The position numbers were made by a program, and so were the translations under genes. A stretch of DNA of 64,000 bases, taken from positions 826,177 to 890,176 of the forward strand of contig DATAJP010000002.1 of the NCBI GenBank assembly GCA_036262055.1. The letters run 5' to 3'. The notes beneath the pieces were generated by a model. The model made no database searches and was not told the DNA's origin. It saw nothing but the letters and a program-made list of their open reading frames with translations. The first letter of the stretch is position 1. Each line of letters opens with the position of its first letter. Shown one piece after another: positions 53,110 through 62,602 of the stretch. The DNA is from Ignavibacteria bacterium. Its GTDB lineage: Bacteria; Bacteroidota; Ignavibacteria; Tepidaquicellales; Tepidaquicellaceae.

Positions 53110-53165
53110 GGGTACGACAGGCATTCCTGCCTGTCGGGACAGACACGAATGTCTGTCCTACCCTA
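53110..53165. repeat. Double-hairpin repeat (GACAGRC family), copy 2
   Basis: GACAGGCATTCCTGCCTGTC and GACAGACACGAATGTCTGTC side by side, bounded by GGGTA and TACCC. It matches the element at 25993 but with hairpin order reversed, i.e. the opposite orientation. It occupies the PBP1A-ndk spacer. Confidence 0.75.
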
Positions 53166-53195
53166 CGCTAAAATAAAATCAAGAAAGGAATATTT

Positions 53196-53606
53196 GTGGA
53201 AAAAACTTTATGTATTATTAAGCCTGATGCAGTGAAGAAAAGAGTTCAGGGAAGCATCATCCAGATGATACTCGACAATGGATTTGATATTAAAGGAATG
53301 AAACAGGTTCAGCTAACCGAAGACCAGGCAAAGAAATTTTATGAAGTTCATAAAGAAAGACCTTTTTATAACGACCTTGTAAGCTTTATGGTTTCAGGTC
53401 CTGTTGTTCCGATTGCTCTGGAAAAGGACGGGGCAGTTGCGGCATGGAGAAAATTAATTGGTGCAACCGACCCTGCAGAAGCTGAAGAAGGAACAATCAG
53501 AAAAAAATTTGCTGATTCAAAATCAGAAAACGCAGTTCACGGAAGTGACTCTGTTGAAAACGGACAAATAGAAGTTGATTTCTTTTTTCCGGAATTGAAA
53601 AAGTAG
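53196..53606 (+). CDS. ndk: Nucleoside diphosphate kinase
   Basis: A 136-residue enzyme that phosphorylates NDPs through a phosphohistidine. It starts [13 protein letters not shown] from GTG 53196. Active-site His115 is in N-A-V-H-G-S-D-S, and R-K-K-F and G-x2-x-P-A-E-A segments line the nucleotide site. Full length. A strong terminator follows. Confidence 0.96.
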   Translation: MEKTLCIIKPDAVKKRVQGSIIQMILDNGFDIKGMKQVQLTEDQAKKFYEVHKERPFYNDLVSFMVSGPVVPIALEKDGAVAAWRKLIGATDPAEAEEGTIRKKFADSKSENAVHGSDSVENGQIEVDFFFPELKK

Positions 53607-53661
53607 TTTATAAAGTTCGAAAGTTTTTAAAGTTCATAAAGTCGAACAAATGTAAAATTAA

Positions 53662-53698
53662 AATCCCCGTGAATTTAAAACTCACGGGGATTTTTTTT
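53662..53698 (+). terminator. Rho-independent terminator after ndk
   Basis: Stem AATCCCCGTGA/TCACGGGGATT, loop ATTTAAAAC, then eight T. The A-run at its left end lets it also serve the convergent serine hydrolase gene. Confidence 0.9.
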
Positions 53699-53727
53699 GT
53701 AAAGAAAGTAAAGAAATGAAGAAAAAA

Positions 53728-55140
53728 TTATTTTAATAAAATCATTTTCTTTGTTTCTGAAAAATTTTCCGTTTTCAACGTGTAATAATATACACCACTC
53801 GATACATTAGCACCGCTCCATTTCATTTTATAAATCCCTGCCTGAAGTTTTTCGTTAACAAGTGTCTCGACTAACCTGCCGTTAATATCATATACATTAA
53901 GATTAGTAAATTCGTCACCTGAAATTTTAAATTCTATAGTAGTTTCAGGATTAAACGGATTCGGGTAATTTTGCTTCAGTTCAAATGATGACGGGATTTC
54001 CTGTGAGATTGGCTGAATCCCCACAGGGCGCTGTGTTATAACAGTATTCATAAAAGGAAGTCCGAAATTTGTAGTTGATAAATCACGATTTGAACAAATA
54101 ACAGCTGTGATAGTATCCTGCGGAACATGCATCATTATGCTTGCATATCCGAATACATTTCCTCCATGTCCCCAAACTGTTCTTCCTGCTACATTGGTGT
54201 ATCGCATAAGTCCAAGTCCATACCCATTGACATTACCAAATGAAACGTTTCTGAAGGTTGTCATCTGCTGCATAGACTGCGGTTCCAGAAGTTCACCTCC
54301 AAAAAGCTGCATTGCATAAAAAGCTAATTTTTGTGGACGGGAGATTATTGCACCGGCACCCCATGCTCCGCTGAATATTGCAGTTTTCGGAATGAAAGAA
54401 GCATCATCAAGGATTCCGTCTCCGTTTAAGTCCACCCAATTGTGAGCAAGTGGTCCTGTATATTCTTCAAAAGGAAAGAGCGATAAGCCGCCAAGAAAGT
54501 GATTTGTCAAAAGAAGTTTTTGATATGCTTCATGCAGCGGCATTTTGTAAACCTCTTCAATAATTAATCCCAATAAAATGTAATTAGTATTTGAATAAGC
54601 CCATGAAGTTCCATGCTGAAAATTCGGAGCCAGAACAAATTGCAAAACATTTTCAGGATTCCATACGCTGTCTAAGTTTGCGTTTATCGCTGCCGAATAT
54701 TGCGGATTGTTTGTAAAATTATAAATACCGCTTGTATGCTGCAAAAGTTCTCTTATTGTAATATTGGAATCAATATTATCATAACGCGGAAGATACATAA
54801 TAATCTTATCGTCTATATTTAATAAATTTTTTTCCTGAAGCTTAAGAATTGTGGCTGCAATAATATTTTTTGTAATGCTTCCGATTCCAAATGAATGGCT
54901 ATAAGTCATAGTACTTCCGCTGTCGGAAATTCCACTGGTTCCTTCCCATGTTCCTTCCGGTAATATTACTATAGCAGACATACCGGGTATATTATATGAT
55001 GTTCTAAGCTGGTTAAGTGATGATTGCAGCGCAGCTTCATATAGCGGGTCAAGACCAGCAAATGACTTATTGCTGCCCGTTAGTAAAAAAGAAATAACAA
55101 GTGTAAAAAATAATACGGATTTAATAAATTTTAATTTCAT
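53728..55140 (-). CDS. Class C beta-lactamase-like serine hydrolase with T9SS sorting domain
   Basis: A 470-residue secreted protein. After a signal peptide the beta-lactamase/D-Ala-D-Ala-peptidase fold shows Ser88-x-x-Lys91 in G-S-I-T-K, Tyr182-Ser-Asn184 in W-A-Y-S-N-T-N-Y and H-G-G (325-327) in W-G-H-G-G, the three motifs of family S12/class C. The C-terminal sorting domain begins L-K-Q-N-Y-P-N-P-F-N-P, so it is exported by T9SS to the surface. That suggests a peptidase or esterase acting outside the cell, not classical resistance; the true substrate is unknown. Confidence 0.9.
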   Translation of the reverse strand: MKLKFIKSVLFFTLVISFLLTGSNKSFAGLDPLYEAALQSSLNQLRTSYNIPGMSAIVILPEGTWEGTSGISDSGSTMTYSHSFGIGSITKNIIAATILKLQEKNLLNIDDKIIMYLPRYDNIDSNITIRELLQHTSGIYNFTNNPQYSAAINANLDSVWNPENVLQFVLAPNFQHGTSWAYSNTNYILLGLIIEEVYKMPLHEAYQKLLLTNHFLGGLSLFPFEEYTGPLAHNWVDLNGDGILDDASFIPKTAIFSGAWGAGAIISRPQKLAFYAMQLFGGELLEPQSMQQMTTFRNVSFGNVNGYGLGLMRYTNVAGRTVWGHGGNVFGYASIMMHVPQDTITAVICSNRDLSTTNFGLPFMNTVITQRPVGIQPISQEIPSSFELKQNYPNPFNPETTIEFKISGDEFTNLNVYDINGRLVETLVNEKLQAGIYKMKWSGANVSSGVYYYTLKTENFSETKKMILLK

Positions 55141-55255
55141 AAATATAAATTTAAACTAATTTCTAAGAGGATAAAGTTAGCAATTAAACGCTTAAAATTC
55201 AAAAAAATTATCTTGTATACTTAGAACTTAACCATTCTTAGTCTATTTATGTATT

Positions 55256-56803
55256 TTAATGTACTTTTCGAGCTCTTGCTTTTACAATCTCTTGATATGT
55301 TTTATTTTCAACCTTAGTATCTACCCATGCGATAATGTCAAATCCGTGCAGTCTTTCACTTTCTTCCGGGTCAAGAAAAATTTCTTCAAGTTCATTCCTG
55401 TGTTCTTTTAATAAAACTATAAGCTCTTTATTATTGGAAATTTTTGTTAATTTTTTAATGACCTTCAGTGCAAGCGTTTCGAACTTTAAAAGATTTTTTG
55501 TCTTGCGCAAAAAACGATAAGTTGATTTCACAAAATATTCTAACGAATCTATATTGCCAAGTTCATAATGAAGTATAAGATTAAAAATTCTGCCGGAAGA
55601 CTGAATATCGGTTCTCAGCATAAAAGATTTGGAGTTAAATATTTTATTAAGATGTTTAAGCGAACGGTTTAGTTCTCCTAATCCGAAGAAAGTAACTGCA
55701 GCTACATAATGTGCAACGATTTCTTCATCCCGGTAATTATTGTTTTCAACAAGATTTAAAGTTTTTTCAATAAGCGGAACGCATTTTTCAAAATCCCCTC
55801 TGTATTTATACATTCCGATTATAATTACATATGTCCTTGATTCGACAAATCTTTTGACCTTGTGCGGTAAGTAAATTAGCAGTTCATGCTGATTTGACAA
55901 AAGTTCATCACAAAGGTTTTGAAACTCCTCATGATTTTTCAATACAAGCGAAGGGGTAATAAGATTTTGTTTTGCTAATAAATATTGCGATGCAAAGATT
56001 TTTTTCTTTTCAGGTTCTTTATCCAGCAGCATAATAATTTCTTTATGATGATAATATGTTGCTTCCCAATCATTAAGAAAACGAGTAATTACCCCAAGCA
56101 TGAGATGATAAAGAATTTGCGAGTGCAGGTTGTTTGCATATGCTATGTCGGAAAGCAAAATATTATTCTTTATTCTCAGTAATTCTTGTTGTTCTTCCTT
56201 ATTTTTAGTTACACCTTTTGATGATGCATATATTACCATTTCATCATACAACTTTTTATAGGCAACCTGATTATTCATTTTTTCAAGAATGTTTTTTTCT
56301 TGTTCATAGGTTTTCAATATTTCTTCAGCAGATTCATTGAGAGAAGTTTTTACTCTCAAGACTTTTCTTCGAATGTTTATTACTTGCAGTAGTTCTATAT
56401 CCATTTCATTTTCTGCTGCAATTTTTTCAGCTTTTGCAAGAACTTTCAATGAGTCGTTGAACAGTTCTTTATCGAATAAAACGTTAGCACTGTTGAGAAG
56501 TGAATTTAACTTTATATTAATTTTTTCTTCAAGGTAATAAAGATTTAAACTTTTAAGAATCGTATTGTATAAATAGTTTTTTATCACCGGAAGCTGGCGG
56601 ACAAATTTTTCATTCTTAAATTTCTTTTTTATATCGTTTTCATTATATCTTATATCATTATTTTTTGCCTCAAAGGCATCAAACAAACGCAAAAAAGTAT
56701 TGTTTTCCTTTGAGTTATGCCTTACGGCAAACTTTTTGAAATAAGTTTTTTCGGTTTTAGATAAAGATTTTATGAGCTTGTATAGATCGTTCGTTGCTTT
56801 CAT
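55256..56803 (-). CDS. Helical-repeat (TPR-like) protein of unknown function
   Basis: A 515-residue, almost entirely helical cytosolic protein. It starts L-Y-K-L-I-K-S-L-S-K-T-E-K-T-Y-F-K-K-F-A, a recurrent N-terminus in proteins of this lineage. From about residue 110 on there are TPR-like helix pairs (K-V-L-A-K-A-E-K-I-A-A-E-N, E-K-C-V-P-L-I-E-K-T-L-N-L-V-E). No enzymatic motif or signal peptide is visible. It diverges from the FG-GAP gene across about 230 bases. A scaffolding role is likely but unproven. Confidence 0.7.
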   Translation of the reverse strand: MKATNDLYKLIKSLSKTEKTYFKKFAVRHNSKENNTFLRLFDAFEAKNNDIRYNENDIKKKFKNEKFVRQLPVIKNYLYNTILKSLNLYYLEEKINIKLNSLLNSANVLFDKELFNDSLKVLAKAEKIAAENEMDIELLQVINIRRKVLRVKTSLNESAEEILKTYEQEKNILEKMNNQVAYKKLYDEMVIYASSKGVTKNKEEQQELLRIKNNILLSDIAYANNLHSQILYHLMLGVITRFLNDWEATYYHHKEIIMLLDKEPEKKKIFASQYLLAKQNLITPSLVLKNHEEFQNLCDELLSNQHELLIYLPHKVKRFVESRTYVIIIGMYKYRGDFEKCVPLIEKTLNLVENNNYRDEEIVAHYVAAVTFFGLGELNRSLKHLNKIFNSKSFMLRTDIQSSGRIFNLILHYELGNIDSLEYFVKSTYRFLRKTKNLLKFETLALKVIKKLTKISNNKELIVLLKEHRNELEEIFLDPEESERLHGFDIIAWVDTKVENKTYQEIVKARARKVH

Positions 56804-57030
56804 TATTTTTTTATAAGAGAATGAATCCTAAGAATGGATTTATTTTAATTTTGAACAAAATTACAAATAAAGTAATTTATTCAGACCCTTTGAATCCAAA
56901 GAGTTCGGAAATAGTTTTTTATAAATGGTGGATATTTATAAAAAAACAACTTGTCAGGTTAGGCAAAAACGTGGTTTTTCGATTCTTTTCAAAGGGTTAT
57001 TTTAATTTTAAATATACCCGCTTTTTAAAG

Positions 57031-58578
57031 ATGCAAAAAAATTTGAATAACAAAAAGATATTTTCTCCGCTTATAATATTTCTATTATTAATATGTTTTT
57101 ACAGTTTTGCAAAGATTGAGTTTAAAGGAAATTCTTTAGCTCAGGACTCAAGTGTGTATCGTGATGTCAGCTTAACCAATCTTCCTCTTGCCGCAGTAAC
57201 CGGCGCGGGAATGGATGTTGAATGCGCCGACATCGATAACGACGGCGACCTTGATGTGTTTCTTGCAATTGAATATTTTCCGAACAAACTTTTATTAAAT
57301 AACGGTTCGGGTGTTTTTACCGATGTTTCTGCTGCCCGGCTTCCGCAAAAAAATCTTGACAGTGAGGATATTGCAATTGCAGATTTTGACAACGACGGTG
57401 ATTTGGATGTGGTATTTGCTACTGAAGACCACCGCATTCATGAATATTATCTAAACAATGGTCAGGGATTTTTTAATAACGATGTAAGCGCGCGCCTTCC
57501 GAACAGCACAGCAAACTCAGTCCTTGCTCATGATGTGAACAATGACAGTATTCCCGATTTGATTTTTGGAAATGCAAATCCGGGAGATACACCGGGTCAG
57601 AATTTTGTTTTAATAAATAACGGAGATGGAACCTTCAGAGATGAATCGGTTGCACGTCTTGGAGCAGTTCTTGATGTAACGCAGGATATAAAAATGGGTG
57701 ACCTTGATGATGACGGAGATAAAGACATGGTTGTCGGCAATGAAGATGGAAATAAACTTTACATAAATAACGGCAGCGGATTTTTCATGGACGAAACTGC
57801 ATCACGGCTTCCGCTTCCTGTCCCGCAGGAAACAAGAAAAGTAACTTTAGATGATATTGATTTCGACGGCGACCTTGACATTTATTTTGCGAATGTAAAT
57901 TTTCTCGGCAATGTTTCTGCTCAAGACCGTCTGCTGATGAATGACAGCACGGGGAGATTCACTGATGAAACTTCAACACGTTTATTCAGCGAAAACCTTC
58001 ACACGCTTGAGGGAATTTTCCTTGATTATGATTTTGACGGTGATAAAGACTTAATAACTGCCTTGGGATTTACATCTCAGCCGGTTCTGGTATATGAAAA
58101 TACAGGAGGAGAAATTTTTAACATTACAGTTCCTCCCAAAGTTATTCCTGCAGGAATGACGGGCAACTGTCTTGGTTTCAAAACTGCTGATTATAACAGA
58201 GATGGGTTTCCGGATATATATGTTGTCAACCGAGGTCAGAGGGACATTCTGCTTTTCAGAAATGATACTGCAACAGTCGGGATTGGCAGTCAGTTCAATG
58301 AAATTCCGGAAGAGTTCAAACTATTCCAGAACTATCCGAATCCTTTCAATCCTGAAACTGTGATCAGTTTTGAAATTTCAAAAACAGCAAACATCTCACT
58401 TGATGTTTATGATATTTCCGGAAAGAAATTATTTAATCTTTTAAATGATGTTAAGAACGAGGGAAGTTACAGCATAACGGTAGATGTCTCAAAATATAAT
58501 TTATCCAGTGGAATTTATTTTTACAGTTTGAAATCGAACGCAGGGGTTTTAACAAAAACTATGATGGTGGTTAAATAA
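57031..58578 (+). CDS. FG-GAP/VCBS repeat surface protein with T9SS sorting domain
   Basis: A 515-residue secreted protein. I start it at ATG 57031 because M-Q-K-N-L-N-N-K-K-I-F-S-P-L-I-I-F gives a signal peptide; the frame stays open to 56794 but the upstream part has no homologous look and overlaps the divergent gene. The body is a seven-bladed type propeller of VCBS repeats, each with D-x-D-x-D-G-D-x-D calcium loops (D-I-D-N-D-G-D-L-D, D-F-D-N-D-G-D-L-D, D-L-D-D-D-G-D-K-D, D-F-D-G-D-L-D). The C-terminal T9SS domain begins L-F-Q-N-Y-P-N-P-F-N-P. Probable Ca-binding surface or adhesion protein. Confidence 0.88.
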   Translation: MQKNLNNKKIFSPLIIFLLLICFYSFAKIEFKGNSLAQDSSVYRDVSLTNLPLAAVTGAGMDVECADIDNDGDLDVFLAIEYFPNKLLLNNGSGVFTDVSAARLPQKNLDSEDIAIADFDNDGDLDVVFATEDHRIHEYYLNNGQGFFNNDVSARLPNSTANSVLAHDVNNDSIPDLIFGNANPGDTPGQNFVLINNGDGTFRDESVARLGAVLDVTQDIKMGDLDDDGDKDMVVGNEDGNKLYINNGSGFFMDETASRLPLPVPQETRKVTLDDIDFDGDLDIYFANVNFLGNVSAQDRLLMNDSTGRFTDETSTRLFSENLHTLEGIFLDYDFDGDKDLITALGFTSQPVLVYENTGGEIFNITVPPKVIPAGMTGNCLGFKTADYNRDGFPDIYVVNRGQRDILLFRNDTATVGIGSQFNEIPEEFKLFQNYPNPFNPETVISFEISKTANISLDVYDISGKKLFNLLNDVKNEGSYSITVDVSKYNLSSGIYFYSLKSNAGVLTKTMMVVK

Positions 58579-58580
58579 GT

Positions 58581-60293
58581 TTATTGCTCGCCTGATGGTT
58601 TTGGCGGCTCGATTGTTATAGAGCGAACGACAGCATCAATTATATCTTTATATCCCTCAAAAAGCTCGTTGTTCACTTCGGCATTGATGTAAAGATTCCC
58701 CACTTTTGTATAAAGATAATAATAAACATTTGTTCTGCCGATTCTTGATCGCGGCTTGCTGCTTTTAAAGGCATTTATTGTTGAATCTGTCATTACAAAG
58801 GGCACATCATGAAACTCGGATTTGAATAAGTTATTTTGTTCATCAACCTGAATAAACATATTCATTGCACCGCTTGGTTTTGTTGTATCGGCTAATATTA
58901 ATCCATTAAACTTTTGTATAGTAGTATTCATCTCTCGTGAATCTATAACTTTCCACGATATTGGTCTTGCGTTTATTCTGAGCCCAATCTCGTTACCTGA
59001 ATATTCAGTTCTCAATGAATCAGGTATCTGATAAGCAGTTTTTGTCGTATCATTTCCTTTCAAGCTATCTGCAAGCTGGTTTGCTTTTCTGATTGAGTCA
59101 AGTTCTCCGGTTGAATCGGACGTATCGCGCGCCGTTGTCGTGTCTGTCGGAGTATTTCTTACAATCGGAGGACGGTTTATTCTTCTGGGAGTAACTTTTC
59201 TGATTGTTACTGATGCATCCTGTGTTTCCTTTTCTTCAGGCTCTTCTTCGGGTTTATTCGGGTCGGCAACGTTTTCAAGATTGATTTTCGGGTCAGGTAA
59301 ATCCTGGAGAACAACAATACGCGGTGGATTTGGATTTGTCATCGGAGTTTCTTCCTGCGAACCCCATGCATAAAAAGCAAATATCGCAATAATAAATATT
59401 ATGTTAGCAGTAACTGCCGCGCGTGTCAGGTTTCTTCTGTATATTTCACGCTGTCTTACAAAAGGATTTTTTTTGGTAATCGCCTCTTCAACTTTTTCTT
59501 CTTCTGTAAGAGGTATTCTTTGTTCAAGTTCAGTTTCACCGTTTATTAAATCGGCAACTTCAGGATTCGGAACTAAAATTCCTTTCTCAAAAGCTTCTTC
59601 CTGTGTAATTCCTTCGGGTAAAATAACTTTTTCGGTTTTGGACTCCTGCGAAGAAATAAAAATTTCAATATCCTGTTTTGATAAATCCTGCTTTGGGTTA
59701 ACAATTATCTTATTGAACTGTGAATCCTGCTCCTCTCCTGATTTATAATAACAGTCAATCGATAAAAGTTTATTAGTTGTAACCTTTATCTTCAGAGTAT
59801 CATCATTAACAAGATTGATTTTATAGTTGCTGTCTTTTGAAGCAGATGGAACATCTTGCAAAGCGTCCAAAGAAATTATTACCTCAATTTCTCTGTCGGT
59901 ATTTTTATTGTCGGGATTGAGAGTGATTTTATTTGTCTGAAAGTCCTGAGTTCTTTCTCCCCGGACATAACAATCTATGTTGATTGTTCTTTCAAGTAAT
60001 ACTTTTACCTTAAGATTATTTTCATCGGCAAGACTAATCTGATAAATACTTTCTTTCAGTTCCTGTTCGGTAGGGTCAGTATTTTCAACCTCTTCAGATT
60101 TAACTTCTTCAGATTTTATTTCTTCAGTTCCAGACTCTTCAGACTCTTGAGATTTTTCAGAATCTTCAGTCGAATCCTTTTTTAAATCTTTAGATTCATC
60201 CGATTGATTCTTTAAATCGTCCTGATTTTCGTTTTCAGAGCTATTTTCTTCGTTGTTTTCTATGTTATTTTCGTTATCCTTAATATCCGCCAT
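58581..60293 (-). CDS. Single-pass membrane protein with duplicated N-terminal domain, novel
   Basis: A 570-residue protein I do not recognise. Residues 1-80 are an Asp/Glu/Ser/Lys-rich disordered tail. Residues 83-144 and 157-215 are two copies of one domain (compare L-K-V-K-V-L-L-E-R-T-I-N-I-D-C-Y with L-K-I-K-V-T-T-N-K-L-L-S-I-D-C-Y, then N-K-I-T-L-N-P / N-K-I-I-V-N-P). Then come a basic stretch, TM helix 293-310, a Pro/Thr-rich extracytoplasmic linker and a C-terminal globular domain (470-560). The topology (acidic cytoplasmic tail, TM, rigid spacer, outer domain) recalls RodZ- or TonB-like proteins that link the cytoplasm to the envelope. It is convergent with the FG-GAP gene. Confidence 0.65.
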   Translation of the reverse strand: MADIKDNENNIENNEENSSENENQDDLKNQSDESKDLKKDSTEDSEKSQESEESGTEEIKSEEVKSEEVENTDPTEQELKESIYQISLADENNLKVKVLLERTINIDCYVRGERTQDFQTNKITLNPDNKNTDREIEVIISLDALQDVPSASKDSNYKINLVNDDTLKIKVTTNKLLSIDCYYKSGEEQDSQFNKIIVNPKQDLSKQDIEIFISSQESKTEKVILPEGITQEEAFEKGILVPNPEVADLINGETELEQRIPLTEEEKVEEAITKKNPFVRQREIYRRNLTRAAVTANIIFIIAIFAFYAWGSQEETPMTNPNPPRIVVLQDLPDPKINLENVADPNKPEEEPEEKETQDASVTIRKVTPRRINRPPIVRNTPTDTTTARDTSDSTGELDSIRKANQLADSLKGNDTTKTAYQIPDSLRTEYSGNEIGLRINARPISWKVIDSREMNTTIQKFNGLILADTTKPSGAMNMFIQVDEQNNLFKSEFHDVPFVMTDSTINAFKSSKPRSRIGRTNVYYYLYTKVGNLYINAEVNNELFEGYKDIIDAVVRSITIEPPKPSGEQ

Positions 60294-60508
60294 TTATGTG
60301 AAGTATATTCCGCTTTATTATTAAATAATTATACGACGCTATAAGTTCCTGTTTCTATTAAAAATATATATTTGTTAAAACAATAGATAAGATGCAAATT
60401 ATCAAATTTAAATTAAATGACAAAAGGAAATGAGATTTCTTTTAAAAAGTTACAAAAGTCATTCAATATTTTCATAAAAAACTTTAAATTACAAAGAATA
60501 TATAGTAA
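60294..60508. other. Spacer upstream of nrfH
   Basis: A very A+T-rich spacer of 215 bases carrying the divergent start regions of the 570-residue protein gene and nrfHA. I looked for a palindromic FNR/CRP-type site and saw none that is convincing. Confidence 0.4.
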
Positions 60509-61072
60509 ATGATTAAAAAACTGATAAGCTATATAATTCCTCCCGATAACTGGAAAGTTCCGGTCATCATAGTTTGCGGCGTGCTGATAGGAACAATCCT
60601 GTTAGTTCTTCATGTCGGAAATGCCACTTCATATCTTTCCGATAATCCCGAGACCTGCATCAATTGTCATGTTATGTACCCTCAGTATTCATCGTGGCGC
60701 GTGAGCTCTCATGCGCGTTATGCTACCTGCAATGACTGCCACGTTCCACAGGATAATTTTGTAAGCAAATATATGTTTAAGGCATCTGACGGTATGCGTC
60801 ATTCTTTCATGTTCACGTTCCGCCTTGAACCGCAGGTTATGAAAATAAAAGAAGCGGGCATCGAAGCTGTTCAGGCAAACTGCAAACGATGCCATGAAAA
60901 ATTAATTAACCATACTAACTTAATTTATTCAGGCAACGAAGAAAGAAAATGCTGGAGCTGTCATGAAGAAACTCCTCACGGCTCGGTGAGCAGTTTGTCC
61001 ACGTTTCCTGCATCGAACATTCCCGGACATTCTCCCATTGTTCCCGAATGGATAAGAAAACAAAAAAAATAA
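60509..61072 (+). CDS. nrfH: Cytochrome c nitrite reductase small subunit NrfH
   Basis: Membrane-anchored tetrahaem quinol dehydrogenase that feeds electrons to NrfA. Of 187 residues, an N-terminal helix (18-36) anchors it. Four haem sites are at C50-x2-C-H54, C74-x2-C-H78, C125-x2-C-H129 and C148-x2-C-H152. The sequence C-I-N-C-H-V-M-Y-P-Q-Y around haem 1 includes the Met that ligates it in NrfH, separating it from other NapC/NirT proteins. nrfA starts 24 bases after the stop. Confidence 0.96.
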   Translation: MIKKLISYIIPPDNWKVPVIIVCGVLIGTILLVLHVGNATSYLSDNPETCINCHVMYPQYSSWRVSSHARYATCNDCHVPQDNFVSKYMFKASDGMRHSFMFTFRLEPQVMKIKEAGIEAVQANCKRCHEKLINHTNLIYSGNEERKCWSCHEETPHGSVSSLSTFPASNIPGHSPIVPEWIRKQKK

Positions 61073-61096
61073 TTTTATAAATATCACATATAAAAA

Positions 61097-62602
61097 ATGA
61101 AAAGCATAAAAGAAGTCGTCAAGAAAAAACCCTGGCTTGGATGGGTAATCTTTTTTGCAACCATAGTTGTTGTTTTTCTCGCAGGACTGCTCGGCAGTTC
61201 GATTATCGAGCGTCGCACGGAAGCAAATCTGATTCTGCAGAACGTAAAGCCGCTTTCGGAATGGGAACCTCGCAATGAAGTCTGGGGTGAAAACTATCCG
61301 CGTGAATATGAAACGTATATTAAAACTCTTGATACAAATTTCAGAAGCAAATACGGAGGTTCGGGAAAAATCGACATGCTTGAAAAATATCCCGAGCTTG
61401 TTATACTCTGGGCAGGTTATGCTTTCTCAAGAGATTACAATCAGGGGCGCGGTCATTATTATGCCGTGAAAGACCTGCGGCAGACTTTAAGAACTGACGT
61501 TCCTCAACCGAGCACCTGCTACACCTGCAAAAGCACTGACGTTCCGCGCGTGATGAACAAGTTCGGCATTCCCGAATTTTATAAATATCAGTTTAAGGAA
61601 ATGGGGCACGAAATTGCAAACCCAATCGGATGTCAGGATTGCCACGACCCTAAGACAATGAATCTTCGCATTACTCGTCCTGCTTTAATCGAGGCATTGG
61701 AACGTCAAGGAAAAGACATCAATAAATCAACGTTGCAGGAAATGCGCTCGCTCGTTTGCGCACAGTGCCATGTCGAATATTATTTCAAGGGAAAGGAAGA
61801 TAAATATTTAACATTCCCTTGGGATAATGGGATGACTGTTGAAGCAATGGAAACATATTATGACAGTGTGGGTCATGTAGATTTTGTTCATCAATTGAGC
61901 AAGACTCCGGTTTTAAAAGCACAGCATCCTGATTTTGAAGTTTTTAAATTGGGTGTTCACAGCGACAGAGGAATTTCCTGCGCCGACTGCCACATGCCTT
62001 ATAAATCCGAAGGCGGCGTCAAGTTCACCGACCATCACATACAAAGTCCGCTTAATAACATTTCAAATTCATGCCAGGTTTGCCACCGTGAGTCCGAAGC
62101 AAAGCTTCTGCAGAACGTAACCGAGCGTCAGGATAAAATCGACGAGCTTCTGAAAATGGCAATGGCATCGCTTGTCAAAGCGCATTTTGAAGCAATGACA
62201 GCGTGGGAAAAAGGCGCAAGCGAAGAACAGATGAAACCGGTTCTGAATTTAATCCGTCAGGCGCAATGGAGATGGGATTTTGTTGCCGCAAGCCACGGAG
62301 CAGGTTTCCACGCCCCGCTTGAAGCCGCAAGGATTCTCGGAAACTCGATTCAGAAAAGCGAAGAAGCAAGAATTTCACTTTCAGCATTGCTCACAAAGCT
62401 AGGAGTAACCGTTCCGATTCAGTATCCTGACGTTTCCACAAAGGAAAAAGCTCAGGCATATATCGGACTTGAAATGGAAAAATTAAGAGAGAATAAAAAA
62501 GTATTTCTTGAAACGGTTGTTCCTCAGTGGGAAAAATCCGCCGAAGAACGCCACGACAAAATGAAACAGGACTACAACCAGGGGTCAGGGTATAAGAAGT
62601 GA
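61097..62602 (+). CDS. nrfA: Ammonia-forming cytochrome c nitrite reductase NrfA
   Basis: Pentahaem enzyme reducing nitrite to ammonium on the outside of the inner membrane; 501 residues with an N-terminal anchor or signal (15-35). Haem 1, the catalytic one, has the special C141-x2-C-K145 motif; the others are C179-x2-C-H, C221-x2-C-H, C295-x2-C-H and C326-x2-C-H. Downstream helices with H-G-A-G-F-H-A-P mark the dimer region and the distal haem ligands. With nrfH it forms a complete quinol:nitrite oxidoreductase, so the organism can perform dissimilatory nitrite ammonification or detoxify nitrite. Confidence 0.97.
   Translation: MKSIKEVVKKKPWLGWVIFFATIVVVFLAGLLGSSIIERRTEANLILQNVKPLSEWEPRNEVWGENYPREYETYIKTLDTNFRSKYGGSGKIDMLEKYPELVILWAGYAFSRDYNQGRGHYYAVKDLRQTLRTDVPQPSTCYTCKSTDVPRVMNKFGIPEFYKYQFKEMGHEIANPIGCQDCHDPKTMNLRITRPALIEALERQGKDINKSTLQEMRSLVCAQCHVEYYFKGKEDKYLTFPWDNGMTVEAMETYYDSVGHVDFVHQLSKTPVLKAQHPDFEVFKLGVHSDRGISCADCHMPYKSEGGVKFTDHHIQSPLNNISNSCQVCHRESEAKLLQNVTERQDKIDELLKMAMASLVKAHFEAMTAWEKGASEEQMKPVLNLIRQAQWRWDFVAASHGAGFHAPLEAARILGNSIQKSEEARISLSALLTKLGVTVPIQYPDVSTKEKAQAYIGLEMEKLRENKKVFLETVVPQWEKSAEERHDKMKQDYNQGSGYKK

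Noticed and set aside
53728-55140. Serine hydrolase as an antibiotic-resistance beta-lactamase
   Set aside because: The three motifs fit the S12 family generally, and the T9SS domain and lineage context favour a surface peptidase or esterase; resistance cannot be claimed from fold alone.
56794-57030. 79-residue N-terminal extension of the FG-GAP protein
   Set aside because: Starting at 57031 yields a standard signal peptide, which must be N-terminal; the upstream part is Lys/Phe-rich and overlaps the divergent gene start.
60294-60508. FNR-type operator upstream of nrfHA
   Set aside because: No TTGAT-N4-ATCAA-like palindrome is convincing in this very A+T-rich DNA.
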